A stretch of 64,000 bases of DNA, taken from NCBI GenBank assembly GCA_023376005.1, contig CM042138.1, positions 89,655,290 to 89,719,289 of the forward strand. The letters run 5' to 3'. The notes under the pieces are model-generated. The model was not told the origin of the DNA. It worked only from the letters and a program-made list of their open reading frames with translations, and did not search any database. Origin of the DNA: Doryteuthis pealeii (lineage: Eukaryota; Mollusca; Cephalopoda; Myopsida; Loliginidae). The position numbers and the translations under genes were made by a program. Of this stretch, positions 46,497-58,072 are shown in pieces (within the stretch, counting starts at the first letter, position 1; each line of letters starts with the position of its first letter).

Positions 46497-46775
46497 GAGC
46501 GTGGTGTAATGGTTAGAAATTGGTTGTAAGAAATTGACCCGTCGACCCGAGTTCAAATCCTAGACGAGGCTTTTTACATTTGACAGTGCTAATACCCTTG
46601 GGAAAGGTATGCATCCAACTACTCTCTCTCCAGCTATGGGTAAATAGTAGGGCAGACTGGGCTCTTAAACCAGTCTAGGAGAAGGAAAACTGAATTCAAA
46701 GCTGTTAAACGCCGCTTAAGAAATTGACCTTGTGTCGCATCTTGTTCGTGCGGAGGGGTTGGTAAATATATAGAA
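46497..46775 (+). repeat. tRNA-derived SINE, family B (best preserved)
   Basis: 'gagcgtggtgtaatggttag' (box A), 'cgagttcaaatcctagacga' (box B), 'gctaatacccttgggaaagg', 'tatgcatccaactactct', 'gctatgggtaaatagtaggg', 'cagtctaggagaaggaaaac', 'gaccttgtgtcgcatcttg' and 'gcggaggggttggtaaata'. Full head-to-tail length is about 280 bp. Confidence 0.9.
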
Positions 46776-46843
46776 GTTTTGTTTTTTTGACCGGTCGAAA
46801 CAAGAAAATGAGAAAGGGTTTATGTTCAGTGGATAAAGAAAAG

Positions 46844-47081
46844 GGACCATATGACCTTTAGGCACCCCTTTTGCGATCTCGATTCGTGGGGACATTTTTT
46901 CCATTTACACCGTCAACATCCGGTTAATTGTTAACAGATGATTTTTAGAGTTTTTTTATTAATTATAAAACTAACCCCTAACCCTAACCCCTAACAAACA
47001 ACCGGATTTTGACGGTGTAAATGAGAAAAGTGTCCTTGTGAGTCGAGATCGCGGAAGGGGTGCCTAAAGGTCATATGGTCC
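46844..47081. mobile_element. Complete MITE, 238 bp, 8-bp target-site duplication
   Basis: Terminal inverted repeats of about 82 bp begin GGACCATATGACCTTTAGGC on both ends and differ by only a few bases. The element is flanked by the perfect 8-bp duplication AAGAAAAG (46,836-46,843 and 47,082-47,089). The central 70 bp holds 'taacccctaaccctaacccc', close to the metazoan telomere repeat. An 8-bp duplication fits hAT, P or Merlin-type transposases; with no coding sequence the superfamily stays open. The 62-codon frame 46,716-46,904 overlaps the end and is not a gene. Confidence 0.92.
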
Positions 47082-47446
47082 AAGAAAAGATTCATTCTTT
47101 TATAAATAGTAGACCACTCCTAATGTTGGAGGTGCCAGTCTCGTATTAGCCCCCTCTCCCGCTCCTGTTTCACTTGACGAATAAAAATCAGCCCCTTACC
47201 AAAAAAAAAAAAAAAAAAGAAAAGAAGCTAACTCCTTTAATTCGTATGTGACTATCCACGGTCAATCACAAACTCACTCAACTTTTACATTGTTCTCAGA
47301 GTCGGGACTGAACCATGACCCACCATCTGTCGATCACGCCTACGTGAATGTTCACGATATCCGGCAAAGTAAAATAGGCGATAGAATAAAGTTTATTTCC
47401 CTATTCGCTTAATTCCTCATTTCATGTCTCTTTATTATCATCTTTC

Positions 47447-47520
47447 GAGGGCGATGAATGATAGGGACGGTTGGCGAGAGATTGTCATGGGTATCAGTGC
47501 TACTGGCGCGACACATCACA
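47447..47520 (+). mobile_element. Very short LINE 3' end
   Basis: 'gatgaatgatagggacggtt', 'ggcgagagattgtcatgggt', 'atcagtgctactggcgcgac'. It matches the last 70 bp of the LINE family at 29.8, 42.8 and 61.9 kb. An extreme 5' truncation. Confidence 0.8.
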
Positions 47521-47589
47521 TTAGAACACATTAAAGAGTCACAATGAATTGATTCGCTGAATTCTATTTGCAATAATCACCTTTCACAA

Positions 47590-48228
47590 TATCGCCTGGT
47601 TGGTGAGGCTCAGAATACGTCAACTGTAAGACCCACCCCCTTTAAGGGTGTCCTGGGTATGACACTAAATTGAACCCGGTAGTGAGGCTCATGTCTATTA
47701 TTTGTCACCATTACTCGCAGATTCATTTTCACCCAGAGTGGTAGCACCTGTTAACGTCGAAACTATGGGTCAAATAGATCTTTGGAAATTATTTGTATTA
47801 TGAATACTTTAAATCATATAACTGTGTGGAAATCATTTGTATTAGATAAGAATACTTTAAACCATAACTGTGTGCAAATTATTTGTATTAGATAAGAATA
47901 CTTTAAACCATATAACTGTGTGCACATTATTTGTATTAGATAAGAATACTTTAAACCATATAACTGTGTGCAAATTATTTGTATTAGATAAGAATACTTT
48001 AAACCATATAACTGTGTGCAAATTATTTGTATTAGATAAGAATACTTTAAACCATATAACTGTGTGCATATTATTCGTATTAGATTGGAATACTTTAAAT
48101 CATATAGTTTATAGTTGTATGCTAGTTATTTGTATTAGATAGGAATACTTGATATAATTGTGTGCAAACAACCTTCAGCATTAAATAACCCATATTGAGG
48201 TTAAAATGCCGTTAAACAAATAACCAAA
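47590..48228 (-). repeat. RepA copy whose middle is a 48-bp minisatellite
   Basis: On the reverse strand: head 'ggttatttgtttaacggcat' (48,228-48,175), array 48,150-47,805 of about 7 units of 48 bp (plus-strand unit 'ttgtattagataagaatact' with 'accatataactgtgtgc'), then body 'cccatagtttcgacgttaac', 'ggtgctaccactctgggtg' down to 47,590. Head-array-body order is the same as at 38.9-39.8 kb but the unit is unrelated. 48 is a multiple of 3, so both strands stay open (47,857-48,069; 47,870-48,142); these are not proteins. Confidence 0.85.
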
Positions 48229-48861
48229 CCAAATTTCCACAATAAATGTATATGTCACTTCCCACCGCAACATTAACTAAATTTGAGTCTGGGTAAATAT
48301 TACAGTCAGCTAATATGCATAGCGTTTAGCTGATGCTAATTTATTGAAAGAGAAAGTCGGTAAATAGACTAAGCGTTTTTCGATATGTTCAGTCTGCAGT
48401 AAATATTACATTTATCGTTTAAAATAAATTCATTATTATAAATTCTCAAATGATACCATTAATCTGAATAATTTGATAATTCAAATAGAAATTATAATTC
48501 TAGAGTGGTTCGTCGGGTAACCAGTTTATAGTGGTCGCCAATTTTAGCGACGTGAATTTGTCAAGCATGTGTCGGTCTCTGAATTTCTACTCGAAAATTT
48601 TAATCTTAAATAATCTAGGCATAGGCTCCAAATTCGGTCTTTGATTGGTCCAAAGTTATCATTTTCCTCATTTCTATTTTTGCTTTATACCTGCGCTGAT
48701 CCTATGCGCAGATTGCTTACTTTCATCATTGTATTTCTACTTTCGATGCGTTAACTTCCGGTTTCCTTATACGTATCACTGGTTTAAGCGTTTTTTTTTT
48801 TTTTTTCAATTTGTTAAATTTTGTTTTGAAAATTGTGCTCGGAGGTTAATAATCGTAGACG

Positions 48862-48894
<33 letters not shown>

Positions 48895-49188
48895 AACAAC
48901 AAAAAAAACAACAACTTTATATCTATAATGATAAAAAATTGTTTTCGTCTCTTCAAACCATTTGCCAACACTAAAAACCCATGGGCTTAAATCTATCACA
49001 GGATACTGCATCAACGATTGGAATACACTAACAAAAATATTTCCAAACATTGATTTGTAAGTTTGTAAAGTTATTTTTTTTAGATGAATACGGCCGGACA
49101 AAACATTAAAATCATTTTGTAAGATTTTTAAGAAAGGGAATGTTTGACCTAATTTAAGGTACGGGTTGCTACTTTTAATACATTTCAA

Positions 49189-49190
<2 letters not shown>
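48229..49190. other. Unannotated stretch with long poly-T/poly-A
   Basis: Includes poly-T at about 48,790-48,806 and poly-A at about 48,861-48,892 followed by 'acaacaacaaaaaaaac'. Open frames 48,645-48,974 and 48,814-49,188 pass through these and have no domain. Confidence 0.5.

Positions 49191-49191
<1 letters not shown>

Positions 49192-49238
<47 letters not shown>
49192..49238. repeat. (CT)n microsatellite
   Basis: About 23 CT units. The sequence from here to 50,430 has no gene I can support. Confidence 0.95.
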
Positions 49239-49241
<3 letters not shown>

Positions 49242-50431
49242 AGAGAAACTAACCTTATATAACGTGGGGGTAATTAAGATATACATAGAGGGAAATAAAG
49301 TGATAGGCAGAATGTAAAGTAAGAGATTGGTCAATTTTTTTATTTTTTTATTTTTACTTAATTGCAAATTTCGGCTAATTAGAACCAAAAGACGGATTTT
49401 TTCAAAGATAACCCAATCTTAACAGTAAATAATAATTTAGTATAATTTCGTGTCATTAAACTAAACCGTAAAAAAAGCCTTTAGGGGATAAAAGTTGATT
49501 CGCTCAGTTTTCGTATAATAATATATATAACAAAATCAAACTTATCTTTTAATTCCTATTGTGATTTGATCTTAAATTTATTGAGGAAGTTGCAACACCT
49601 ACAAATTTACATATTTTACGTATATCTGCATTGATGTAGATATTTGAACAAATCTATCATTAAAGCGCTTAACGTCTTACTCACATTGCTTTTATCGACA
49701 ACATATCAAATCAGTTACTCTGATCAAAAATAGCTTGCTACTTACACCACAAAAGAGACACCAAGAAACCAACTTTTAAACAATCTTCTGTGATCACGTG
49801 ATTGTTCAGTAATCAGCAGGTTCCTTTACAGAAAGTGTTTCAACAACAACACTTCCTGTTAGAGGAAATGATCAATTTATGACGAAATCTTTGAGAACAG
49901 AACTTTTCTAAAAGAACTAAACTAAAATAAACGGTCTAGGAAATTCTATCTTTTTCAATAAGAGTCAATAATATGTGTTGATAATTATTAAAAAGCATTA
50001 ACAGTTTCGATATATCCAAATATAACTACCCTGAATTTAAGCAGATTCAACGTTAGAGGGTTTATAATAAGCTGCTTGTTGTAATAGAGCTAAGAAGTCC
50101 GAAGCTGCTGATTCATCTGCACTTCTCAGTCATAACTTGCATACAATTCCTCGTGCCATTCGTTACTGATTGTCTTCTTTGGAATGTACACAAGAAATCT
50201 CATCAGCAAGCGATTCTTGACTTCGTTTTTTTTTTCTTTTTTGTTAAATGCACTTTTTTTATTTAAGACAAGTTAATGGCTTAACTCAAAGCTACACATC
50301 ACGAAAAACACAGGTAAAGACAGGTAACTTGGGGGGGGCGGGTGTTTCTCATTCCTAACCAACAATTTGTTCATAAGCTTTTGTCACACATCCAAAACTA
50401 CTAGCTTGGCTGCAACAAAAACTATAGATAA

Positions 50432-50997
50432 CTAGAAACGGCTACCTGGCATCGCCTGAGTAGAGTTTTTTTTTTTTTTTTAGTTAGTCTTGCAGATTCG
50501 TTACAAATTTACAAATGCTGGACATTTTTAAGCAGAATTTCAATGCTATTTCTATGTATATTCTCATTCTTAAATATCTTCGAATCTAAATCAAATCATC
50601 ATAATTTTTTAAAAAGTTAGTCTTGTAGATTCGTTATTACTGAATCGTGCGTTGGATCCTCATTAAAATCCCTATGTAAAAAAATAAAAGACTTTGCGTT
50701 GATCCAGCCTGGAGGAGCATCAGAAAAAAAAGTACACAGACATTCTGGAAAGAAAAAAAAATCAGTGTCTCCTATTTAAAATATTAAATGCAAAAAAAAA
50801 AAATCCATGCTGTTACTATTTAGATTTTATTTTCTAATTATCTTTATGAATATAAATCAAATCTTCATTATTTTTCTCAAAAAGCAAGATCTGGTGATAG
50901 TGAATGAGTACCTATATTCACATTGTTTTTAATTGTTTTCTTTTCATAGTTTCCTCCGGACATACGTACACACAACTGCTCTTTATATATGTATAGA
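50432..50997 (-). mobile_element. Non-autonomous Helitron, 566 bp
   Basis: Reverse strand: starts TCTATACATATATAAAGAGC preceded by A, has 'tgtgtacgtatgtccggagg', and ends with a small hairpin (GGC-gat-GCC) 11-12 nt before CTAG, followed by T. That is the TC...CTRR layout inserted at A^T. Internally it shares 'caacgcacgattcagtaata' with the plus-strand copy at 53.2 kb ('ccgaactcgccattcaatag'). No Rep/helicase gene. Confidence 0.72.
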
Positions 50998-51161
50998 TGA
51001 ACGTGAGCAGACTTTTATTACTATGTAAAAAAAATTATTGAAAATCTACTTTACAGTTGAATTAAACCTACTAACAGTGCTTACTCATATTACATTCGGG
51101 TTGTAAGATGGTCATAATTTTTCAAAAATCAATTTATTAAAGTTTAGGATAATTAATCTTA

Positions 51162-52085
51162 CAAGCAAAAATATGTTATCTCTGGGCACAAATATATAAG
51201 TTCTAATATAATTAAATATTACATTAGATTAGAAAGACTAACGAAATTAAATAAGAACACAAAAAAATTAATTATTTTTACTTTATTCTAATTGATTTCA
51301 ATATATAATTATGCATAGGATTGCTTTTAATACGTTTGAGAATAAAACATTAATATTAGAAATCAATAACACCAAGTGATTATTTATTAAAACACGTTTT
51401 ATAAAAACTGATATACAAATTATTCACACAATATACTATGTAAACATTTATTTCTTAATGATATATAACACACATTGCTGGATTTTAAACACATTAATAA
51501 CATGGACCTTTCGGGGCCTGTGTTTATTAATGAAATTAACGGCGTGATCCCAGGGGGCTACCCCTCAGGCAACCTGCCCCATGATTTGGTTTATTGCCCA
51601 GTGCCTTTGAGGGGGATGCCGACGGGATGTACGCATTTTTTGCTCTCACCATCCCATAAGCTTCGGCTCGTGGGTGGTCCCACATTAAAATACCTTGTGT
51701 CATACCCGCATACGTGGGTGCAAGGTATATACCTTAATAACATGGGCCCTTCGGGGCCTGTGTGTCCGGTGGCTTCGGCTACTAGACTATTAATGAAATT
51801 AACGACCTCCCAGTGCTTGGGGCATCCCCTTGAGGGGGAATGCCGAGGGGATCCACGCATTTTTTGTGCCTGCCGTCTCATTAATAATATGGGCTGTTTT
51901 GAGGCAAATCCATCTCATCTAGACCTTAATAGAGACGTTAATAAATGAGATGCTAATTAAGATTAAATAATTAATATTTAATAACCATTGAGAATATAAT
52001 GTGAATAACTAAGGGAATTGTGACATTGGTGGTGACGTAGTTTCGGTGACAGAGACAGATTGACACAATCTCCATTATAATAAGA
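51162..52085 (-). mobile_element. Helitron-type element with GC-rich tandem core, 924 bp
   Basis: Reverse strand: 5' 'tcttattataatggagattg', 'accgaaactacgtcaccacc', an AT block, then a core with two copies of the GC-rich unit (plus-strand landmarks 'taataacatgg' and 'ccttcggggcctgtgt' at 51,495 and 51,736, 'ttgagggggaatgccg'). The AT-rich 3' third matches 42.5-42.73 kb ('tattacattagattagaaag') and the end is degenerate (CTTG instead of CTAG). Open frames 51,475-51,948 and 51,591-51,881 are readings of the core. Confidence 0.65.
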
Positions 52086-53205
52086 TTTAAAAAGGTCAAA
52101 TTAGCAGTACTTATCCATATTACTAGGTATGATCAATTTACGGAGTTTTCGTAAGTGCGTAAATTGTTAAACAATATTTTAAAACGTCAATAAAAAATAG
52201 AAAATGATCTTTTTACTGATTTCTTTTACGTTTAATATAAGAAAACAATTCCAATTTTATGCGTAAAAAAAATTGTGTTACATATAACGTTCCTTTTTTT
52301 TTATTTTAAATAAATTTACGATAAATTCTTAATCTTTGTTGGCATAGTTATAGCACCTTGGTGCAAAAAATCAGAGCAACGTAATTTTCTATGGAGAATT
52401 ATACATGTAATAATTTTTAATCTGAAACAAAAACAAATTACTAATATAAGCATTTCGTTGATGCTTTAGTATTTAACTTAATATTATTAAAAAAAAATCA
52501 AAATGTTAAAATTATTTACAATAAAATTATATCAGATATATTATAAAAAGCGAGCCTTTTTTTCTTCGATACATATCTGATAAAGTATAGATATATATCA
52601 AATTTAGGAGAATGAAATACTAATTTACAAAACATTAATTTGGTCATTGTGCCATTAGTAAAGTTCCATTTATTTGAACTTTCCAAATGTGATTAGAATA
52701 TTATGTCCCCTAAAACCTCCCATAAAAAACGACAATCTTTAATTCAAACATTATTTTCAATATTTTTTTTTATAAAGACCGTTAAATAGAATCTCATTCT
52801 TAGTTACATATTTCTAATACAATATTTTCTTTAATTAATTAAATACGCTTTTGCCTTCGAATGAACGGGAGTATTTTTTCTTTTTTACATTTTATAATTT
52901 AAAAAAAAAGTAGACAACTAGAACTTTTGATATAACATTCCCTTAGAAAATAAGATAACGATTAACCCCCAACCCCCGCAAAAACATTTTTTTCTTATTT
53001 ACGAGACTTGAGTTTAAATTTGTAAGACGTCCTACTACCAAAAAAATTTGAGTATCGATTTTTTTACCTGTGTTTCGTCTTTCCAAAAATGTAAAATTCA
53101 TTTTCTTCCACCCAAAAATTACGAAGAAATTTGTAAGGGAAATCAATGCACGAAAACTAAAACTAACGAAAAAAATTATCCTTTTCAATTTAGAGTAAAC
53201 GATTA
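52086..53205. other. AT-rich stretch, nothing recognised
   Basis: AT-rich with homopolymer runs. Open frames (e.g. 52,943-53,188) are not bounded by splice sites or supported by any domain I know. Confidence 0.45.
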
Positions 53206-53544
53206 TCTATACATATATAAAGGGCAGTTGTGTGTCTGTATGTCCGGAGGAAACTTCAAAAAACAAAAAAAACAATTAACGAAAGTTAATATATATACAA
53301 ATTAAATATCACCAGGGCTTGGTTTTTGAGCAAAAATAATGAAGATTTGATTTATAATACCGAATACATTTAAAAATTAAATAACTTAATAAAATAACGT
53401 TAAAATTCTACTCGGCCATTTTCAGCGTTTTATAAGTCATTCTGCGAGGACCGAACTCGCCATTCAATAGTAATAGATCTGCAAACGATTATCAAACCAT
53501 ATTTTTTATCCTCTATCCAGGCTTCGCCGGGTAACCGCTTCTAG
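53206..53544 (+). mobile_element. Non-autonomous Helitron, 339 bp
   Basis: Starts TCTATACATATATAAAGGGC (preceded by A), has 'tgtgtctgtatgtccggagg', then 'agggcttggtttttgagcaa', and ends 'ccaggcttcgccgggtaacc', 'gcttCTAG' followed by T. The hairpin GGC-ttc-GCC sits about 12 nt before CTAG. It is a shorter deletion relative of the minus-strand copy at 50.4-51.0 kb. Confidence 0.75.
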
Positions 53545-54060
53545 TTTACAATAAAAGTTATTTCATTACTTCATATACCGATAAATTTTATTAGAATCTG
53601 ATTGTTTATTTTATTTGATTTTTAGAAGAATTTCCTGTGGTCCCCATTTTCAGTAAATTGAGCATACCTACATATTACATTCGGGTCGTAAGATGGTCAT
53701 TATTTCTAATAAATGTTAATGTGAGTATGTCACATTTTTTCAACTTTACTCCTAGAGGCCGTAGCCCAACATATACCATTTTAAAAACCAGACCGACTCC
53801 GTGAGCAAATTAAAAAAACATTCCGAGCCAAATCCGGACCGGCAATTCTGAAATATTAGATTCTCAAGTTTTAATTACTGTGATTGTTTTCACTAATGTT
53901 TTGTGACAATTTCTTTTGTACAATAACAATTTGGAAATAAATTTTGGAATAATCGAAATTAATTGCTAAATCCATCAAAATTCATCCACGAAATGGAAAT
54001 AATTGTTTGTACAGAAAGTAAGGACTCATGTATATCAAATTGTCTTAATTAAATGGCAGC
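53545..54060. other. AT-rich stretch, nothing recognised
   Basis: A short phrase 'ttacattcgggtcgtaagat' at about 53,673 repeats 'ttacattcgggttgtaagat' at about 51,091, so some further diverged repeat is shared with the 51-kb region. Otherwise unannotated. Confidence 0.4.
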
Positions 54061-54064
54061 AGAT

Positions 54065-55060
54065 GAAAATTATCATTTAACAGCATATCAACCTCTAATG
54101 GGTTATTTAAAGCCTAAATTTGTTTCATTTGTAAATGTTTGATTATGATAATGATTATATTTTCAAAGTTCCATAATCATTTTATAATCAATTTCTAAAA
54201 AAATCCACTTTGTAACCATGTGTTTGCACAGTTATATGGAATCAATTAATCCAATCTAATAACTCATACACTATTATTTAGTTTAAAGTAAGTATTCTTT
54301 TTTAATAATAATCCTTTGTACACACTCATGTTTAAAGTATCCTTATCTAACATTAATTTGCATACAATTATATGGTTTCAAGTAACTAATAATAATCCAT
54401 TCTAATAAATTATAGGTTCCGGTATTGGTATCTAATACAATATTCAGATCTATCTCACCCCACAGACGGAACCCTAACAGGTACTACTGTCGCCCTGGGA
54501 GTAATGGCAATAAAAAAGTATTCTACACTCGACAGATCTCCACAACTGGTTTGGTTTGTTTGTTTGTTTTATTCCTTCTTAGTGGATACTCAATTTTTAT
54601 TTTATAAACACATTTTTCTATTTAACCCATAGATGGGACCCTAACAGGTACTACCACTCCGGGTCAGAGTGATGGTGATGAAGGGGTGCTCCACATTCCC
54701 CAAACTTCCAGAACTGGAATCTCACAAAACAAATAGTTTAACGTTATTCCCAGGATATGAAGACCCTCAGCCACCTCCTTCTAGCACATATGATGAAATG
54801 GGTTGGGGCTTCATATAAAGGCAATAGGGTTGAGGCAATCATATAGGTGCTAGGGCTTGACGTGACCAGCCGATTGATCGGAGGGGGTCCGACCGCCCGT
54901 CTAGCCCAAGTAAAGGCCAAAGTGGAGTGTTGCATGTCATGGACTGCTCAGCCATCTGGGTTCCATCTTTAAGCATCACGGGTCGCCACCAAGGTCGCTA
55001 AGAGGTGGTTCCATTTTGGAGACTCTGGAGAGTATGCGGTTAGTGCCCCGTCAACACCGC
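54065..55060 (+). repeat. RepA, compound copy
   Basis: Head 'catttaacagcatatcaacc' at 54,075, then about 300 bp of degenerate AT-rich units with 'acaattatatggtttcaagt' resembling the 48-bp unit. A partial body follows at 54,455 ('cagacggaaccctaacaggt'), then a second head fragment 'ggtttggtttgtttgtttta' at 54,548 and a full body from 54,630: 'cccatagatgggaccctaac', 'cattccccaaacttccagaa', 'gaccagccgattgatcggag', 'tcatggactgctcagccatc', 'cacgggtcgccaccaaggtc'. It therefore looks like two RepA copies joined. Confidence 0.7.
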
Positions 55061-55129
55061 ATATCTAGTCTAGACCTTAGCATCATCCAGTTTTATGATG
55101 CAATTGTTCTACTATATTTTGTGGCGATT

Positions 55130-55275
55130 AATAAATTAACAACCTCCTGATCGTGAGTGGTGGGATTGCTGTCACCCTTGTTAGCTGAAGTGGTTCGGCC
55201 ACGAGGGGGAATAAATGCCGAGGTGGGTTCTCTCGGGAAAGAACGTATTTTTCAGTGGAGAGAACGGTGTGTCGT
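55130..55275 (-). repeat. SINE-like family C
   Basis: Plus strand 'caacctcctgatcgtgagtg', 'gtgggattgctgtcaccctt', 'agtggttcggccacgagggg', 'gttctctcgggaaagaacg' and 'tttcagtggagagaacggtg'. In reverse it carries the box-B-like 'gatcaggaggttg'. It corresponds to 10,960-11,110 and its mirror. Confidence 0.55.
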
Positions 55276-55847
55276 ATTTCGATCTTAAAGTGAAACGAAC
55301 TTTTAACGGATTGTATAAGAACTACTGGGAGTGTTACCGGCAGATTACTTTTTGCGGTTGAAGAAACTGCTTATTGCGGTCGTCACTTGAAACTAACATC
55401 TAGGAGGGCATACGAAAAAAATCCCATAATTATATTTCCGTCAAAGTTTAACTTCCGGTGCGAAAATGGAGGAATCTTTTTTCTTTTCTGTATTTGTCAA
55501 CCAACAGGACAAATGTGTGTTTGCAGATCTGAAAACAATAAGCCAATAATTTAAACATTTTAACAGAATTCAGATTTACACATTGGAATTTTTAAAATTT
55601 TTTTGATTATGTAAATCTCCAAACAACTCACAGTCGGTATTTTACAGAAAAAGTCTCATGGCGTCAATTGCTGAATAAATTTTGAACCCATGGAGAGATT
55701 AGAATAAAATCAGAGCTCAGACCCCACCAAATCATAAAAATTCTGGTCTACAATCGAACACGACTGAATATTAAATTGACTCGACGAAAAAAAAATCAAA
55801 AGATCAGGTGGGGGTGTAAAAAGTGAAAGAGTAAATAAGTAAAATCT

Positions 55848-55849
<2 letters not shown>

Positions 55850-55913
<64 letters not shown>
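55850..55913. repeat. (GA)n microsatellite
   Basis: About 32 uninterrupted GA units. A shorter (CT)n with one interruption follows at 56,258-56,305. The flanking 55,276-56,760 holds no gene I can support. Confidence 0.95.
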
Positions 55914-55920
<7 letters not shown>

Positions 55921-56263
55921 CTAATTTTGTTTGTAATCTCACGAGGAGGCTGATAAATCTTAATTCTCTAGCGAATTTAAACTGATTTAAGAAAAGAATA
56001 AAATTAACTGTATTAACTTAAAATCAAACTTACCTTTAGTTATGTCGAAAAATCTTTCGACCATGAGGGTATGAGAAAAAGAGACAAGGGCATAGAGTCC
56101 GTGGTTAATTATCCAGTTTTGTGATCCTCTGGTACAATCAAGGGTCAATTAACAATCCTTTCAAGGGTAACAAAGTTTCTTTCTGTATATCAATCTTAAG
56201 TGATCAAGAAGACTGGTCAGGTAACAAAAGTGATCAGTACTACGTGAAACGGTGAACTCTCTC

Positions 56264-56309
<46 letters not shown>

Positions 56310-56759
56310 GAAGTCTGTCTATACGAAAGGCAGACCTGCGCACATCCCGGTAGAAATGTATAAAAGTAGAGGGCCCACCTCAAATATTTTTTCCACAGTT
56401 AGGAAGACAAACTTTACGTAGAAAAGAACTTTCTTAATTGTAGTAGTACAAAATAAAAAATACACCCTCCGGGCGATGTAAAAATACATTTTTGAAAGAT
56501 ATTGCTTGAGGAGGTGGAAGTTAAAAATTAAATGTCGGAGAGTTTGAACCATAAATCATGAAATCATCAATTTATTAAAGGAGTTAAAAAAAAATAAAAC
56601 AATTTGAAATCGAAACTAATTTATATTAACTTTGAATATCTATCAAAATAAAACAAACTATATATAAATATATGATACTGGGGATGTATCTATTAAAACT
56701 TGTTTAAAAAAAAAACAATGAGGACTGTCTAATGTTACATGCTCAAATTTTGAGTGTAT

Positions 56760-56870
56760 TTATTCTATTATGACGATTTTGGGTAAAGTGACGTAAGCAG
56801 TGACGTAGGTTTTGTTACAGACAAAAACCGGAAGCGAATCTCTATTATTAATAGATATGATTTATGCGAC
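56760..56870 (-). mobile_element. Helitron-like 5' end
   Basis: In reverse: 'tctattaataatagagattc' 'gcttccggtttttgtctg' 'taacaaaacctacgtcactg' 'cttacgtcac'. The order start - GTCTGTxAC - CTACGTCAC is shared with the 5' ends at 36.08 and 52.08 kb. The 3' end was not located. Confidence 0.4.
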
Positions 56871-57059
56871 TGAATAAAAGAAAACAAAAAAAATCTTTTG
56901 AGTTGTTGAAACGAGCAAGTGTCAAAGTTAGCTGAGTTCTTTTTATATTCAAAGAAAAAAAAATCTGGTCTTCTGTTCCCGCACAAGCGTATTCGGTAGG
57001 ATCAACCGAACTATCAATTAAGGACATTAATTCGCCCCCGAGAAAAAACCGCCTCGGCT

Positions 57060-57330
57060 TTTATGCTTCCTCGCCGGCCGAACCACTCTAACCATCAGGG
57101 GTGACAGGACGCTAACCAGGAGGTTGTAAGTTCAATCTGCAGTCTCGTGACACCATTTACTTTACCTCCCGTTACATTATAAACCGGTAGTGTGGCGAGA
57201 GAAACCACGAACGTAGTAGTTCGAAGCGTGCACGACTGTGTTTGGCATGCAGAATGAGATCAGAGGCGAGTGGGGAGATTGAACTCACATTCTCCTGATC
57301 GTGAGTCGTGGCCTGACGCATGGGAATGGC
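57060..57330. repeat. Two SINE-like family C fragments, inverted
   Basis: Plus copy 57,060-57,150: 'caggggtgacaggacgctaa', 'ccaggaggttgtaagttcaa'. Minus copy 57,265-57,330: 'gggagattgaactcacattc', 'tcctgatcgtgagtcgtggc'. They face each other around about 110 bp. Open frames 57,172-57,549 and 57,450-57,635 (minus) run over this area but have no domain I recognise. Confidence 0.5.
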
Positions 57331-57644
57331 TAAACTATCCAGAGTGGCCAGGGTGTGAAGGATTGACGCGTACTGATTAGTGTCGCACGTGCTGACCAGA
57401 GTAAGGAGCCCGGATGAACACTGTAATTGTGTATTTATTTGACCAGCCCTCACAAACCGAGAGAAAAGCTTGCAGTAGCATTTTGGCTGTGGTGACGAGT
57501 GGACGAGAGACAAGATCTTTTGATAGTATTGGTGAGAAGAGTGCAGCATTGCTGGGAGAGTAAAATCGTCGGACTTAACTGTGCCCCCCAGAGAACATTC
57601 TTATTACAGGTAGTTGTCACCCGCCCCCTTTTCACTTATGAAAA

Positions 57645-58072
57645 TCTATGGGGTTACAAGAGGTTTTGTGTTTTAAGTTTAAAGGGTGGCGGTGGTTAAA
57701 CCTGGTGCATGTTCCTAGGGTTTGCTTTTAACTCCATATTTGGTGGTCGCGTTGAAAAGGAAGGAACTCAAGGAATGAAAAATGAAGAGATAAAGACAGA
57801 AGGTGGATTTATGATTCAGGCTTTATTCGCGGGTCATAGCCACCACACAAGGAAATATTTCCCTGGCCAGTAGTAGTGTCTTGTACGAATTACGGCATAA
57901 GTCAGAAATCCACCTTCTGTCTTTGTCTCTTCCTTTTTCGTTCCTTGGATTCCTTCCTTTTCAGCGCGACCACCAAATATGATAGGGTTAAAAGCAAACC
58001 ATAGGAACAGGCACCAGGATTGTCCCCTTTTGAACCTAAAAAACGAAACCTCTTGTAACCCCATACATCATT
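57645..58072. repeat. RepE, head-to-head inverted pair
   Basis: Left copy 57,645-57,905 reads in reverse; right copy 57,906-58,072 reads forward. Both have 'ggggttacaagaggttt' at the outside, 'gcaaaccctaggaaca'-type words, 'gcgaccaccaaatatg', 'aaggaaggaactcaagg' and 'gacagaaggtggattt' toward the middle. Only the left copy also carries 'ggctatgacccgcgaataaa'. This is a natural-looking fold-back, with substitutions rather than indels between arms, unlike the two large palindromes. Confidence 0.75.

Noticed and set aside
47857..48142. Repeat protein from the 48-bp array
   Set aside because: Both strands are open only because the unit is a multiple of three; it lies inside RepA.
47805..48150. 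CRISPR-like array
   Set aside because: Regular repeats without unique spacers, in a eukaryotic genome; it is a plain minisatellite.
51475..51948. 157-codon open frame (and its antisense of 96 codons)
   Set aside because: Reading of the GC-rich tandem core of a Helitron-type element; the same core at 35 and 59 kb is not open in the same frame.
57172..57549. 125-codon minus-strand frame
   Set aside because: Runs through SINE-like family C fragments and has no recognisable domain; its length is not surprising in a GC-richer stretch.
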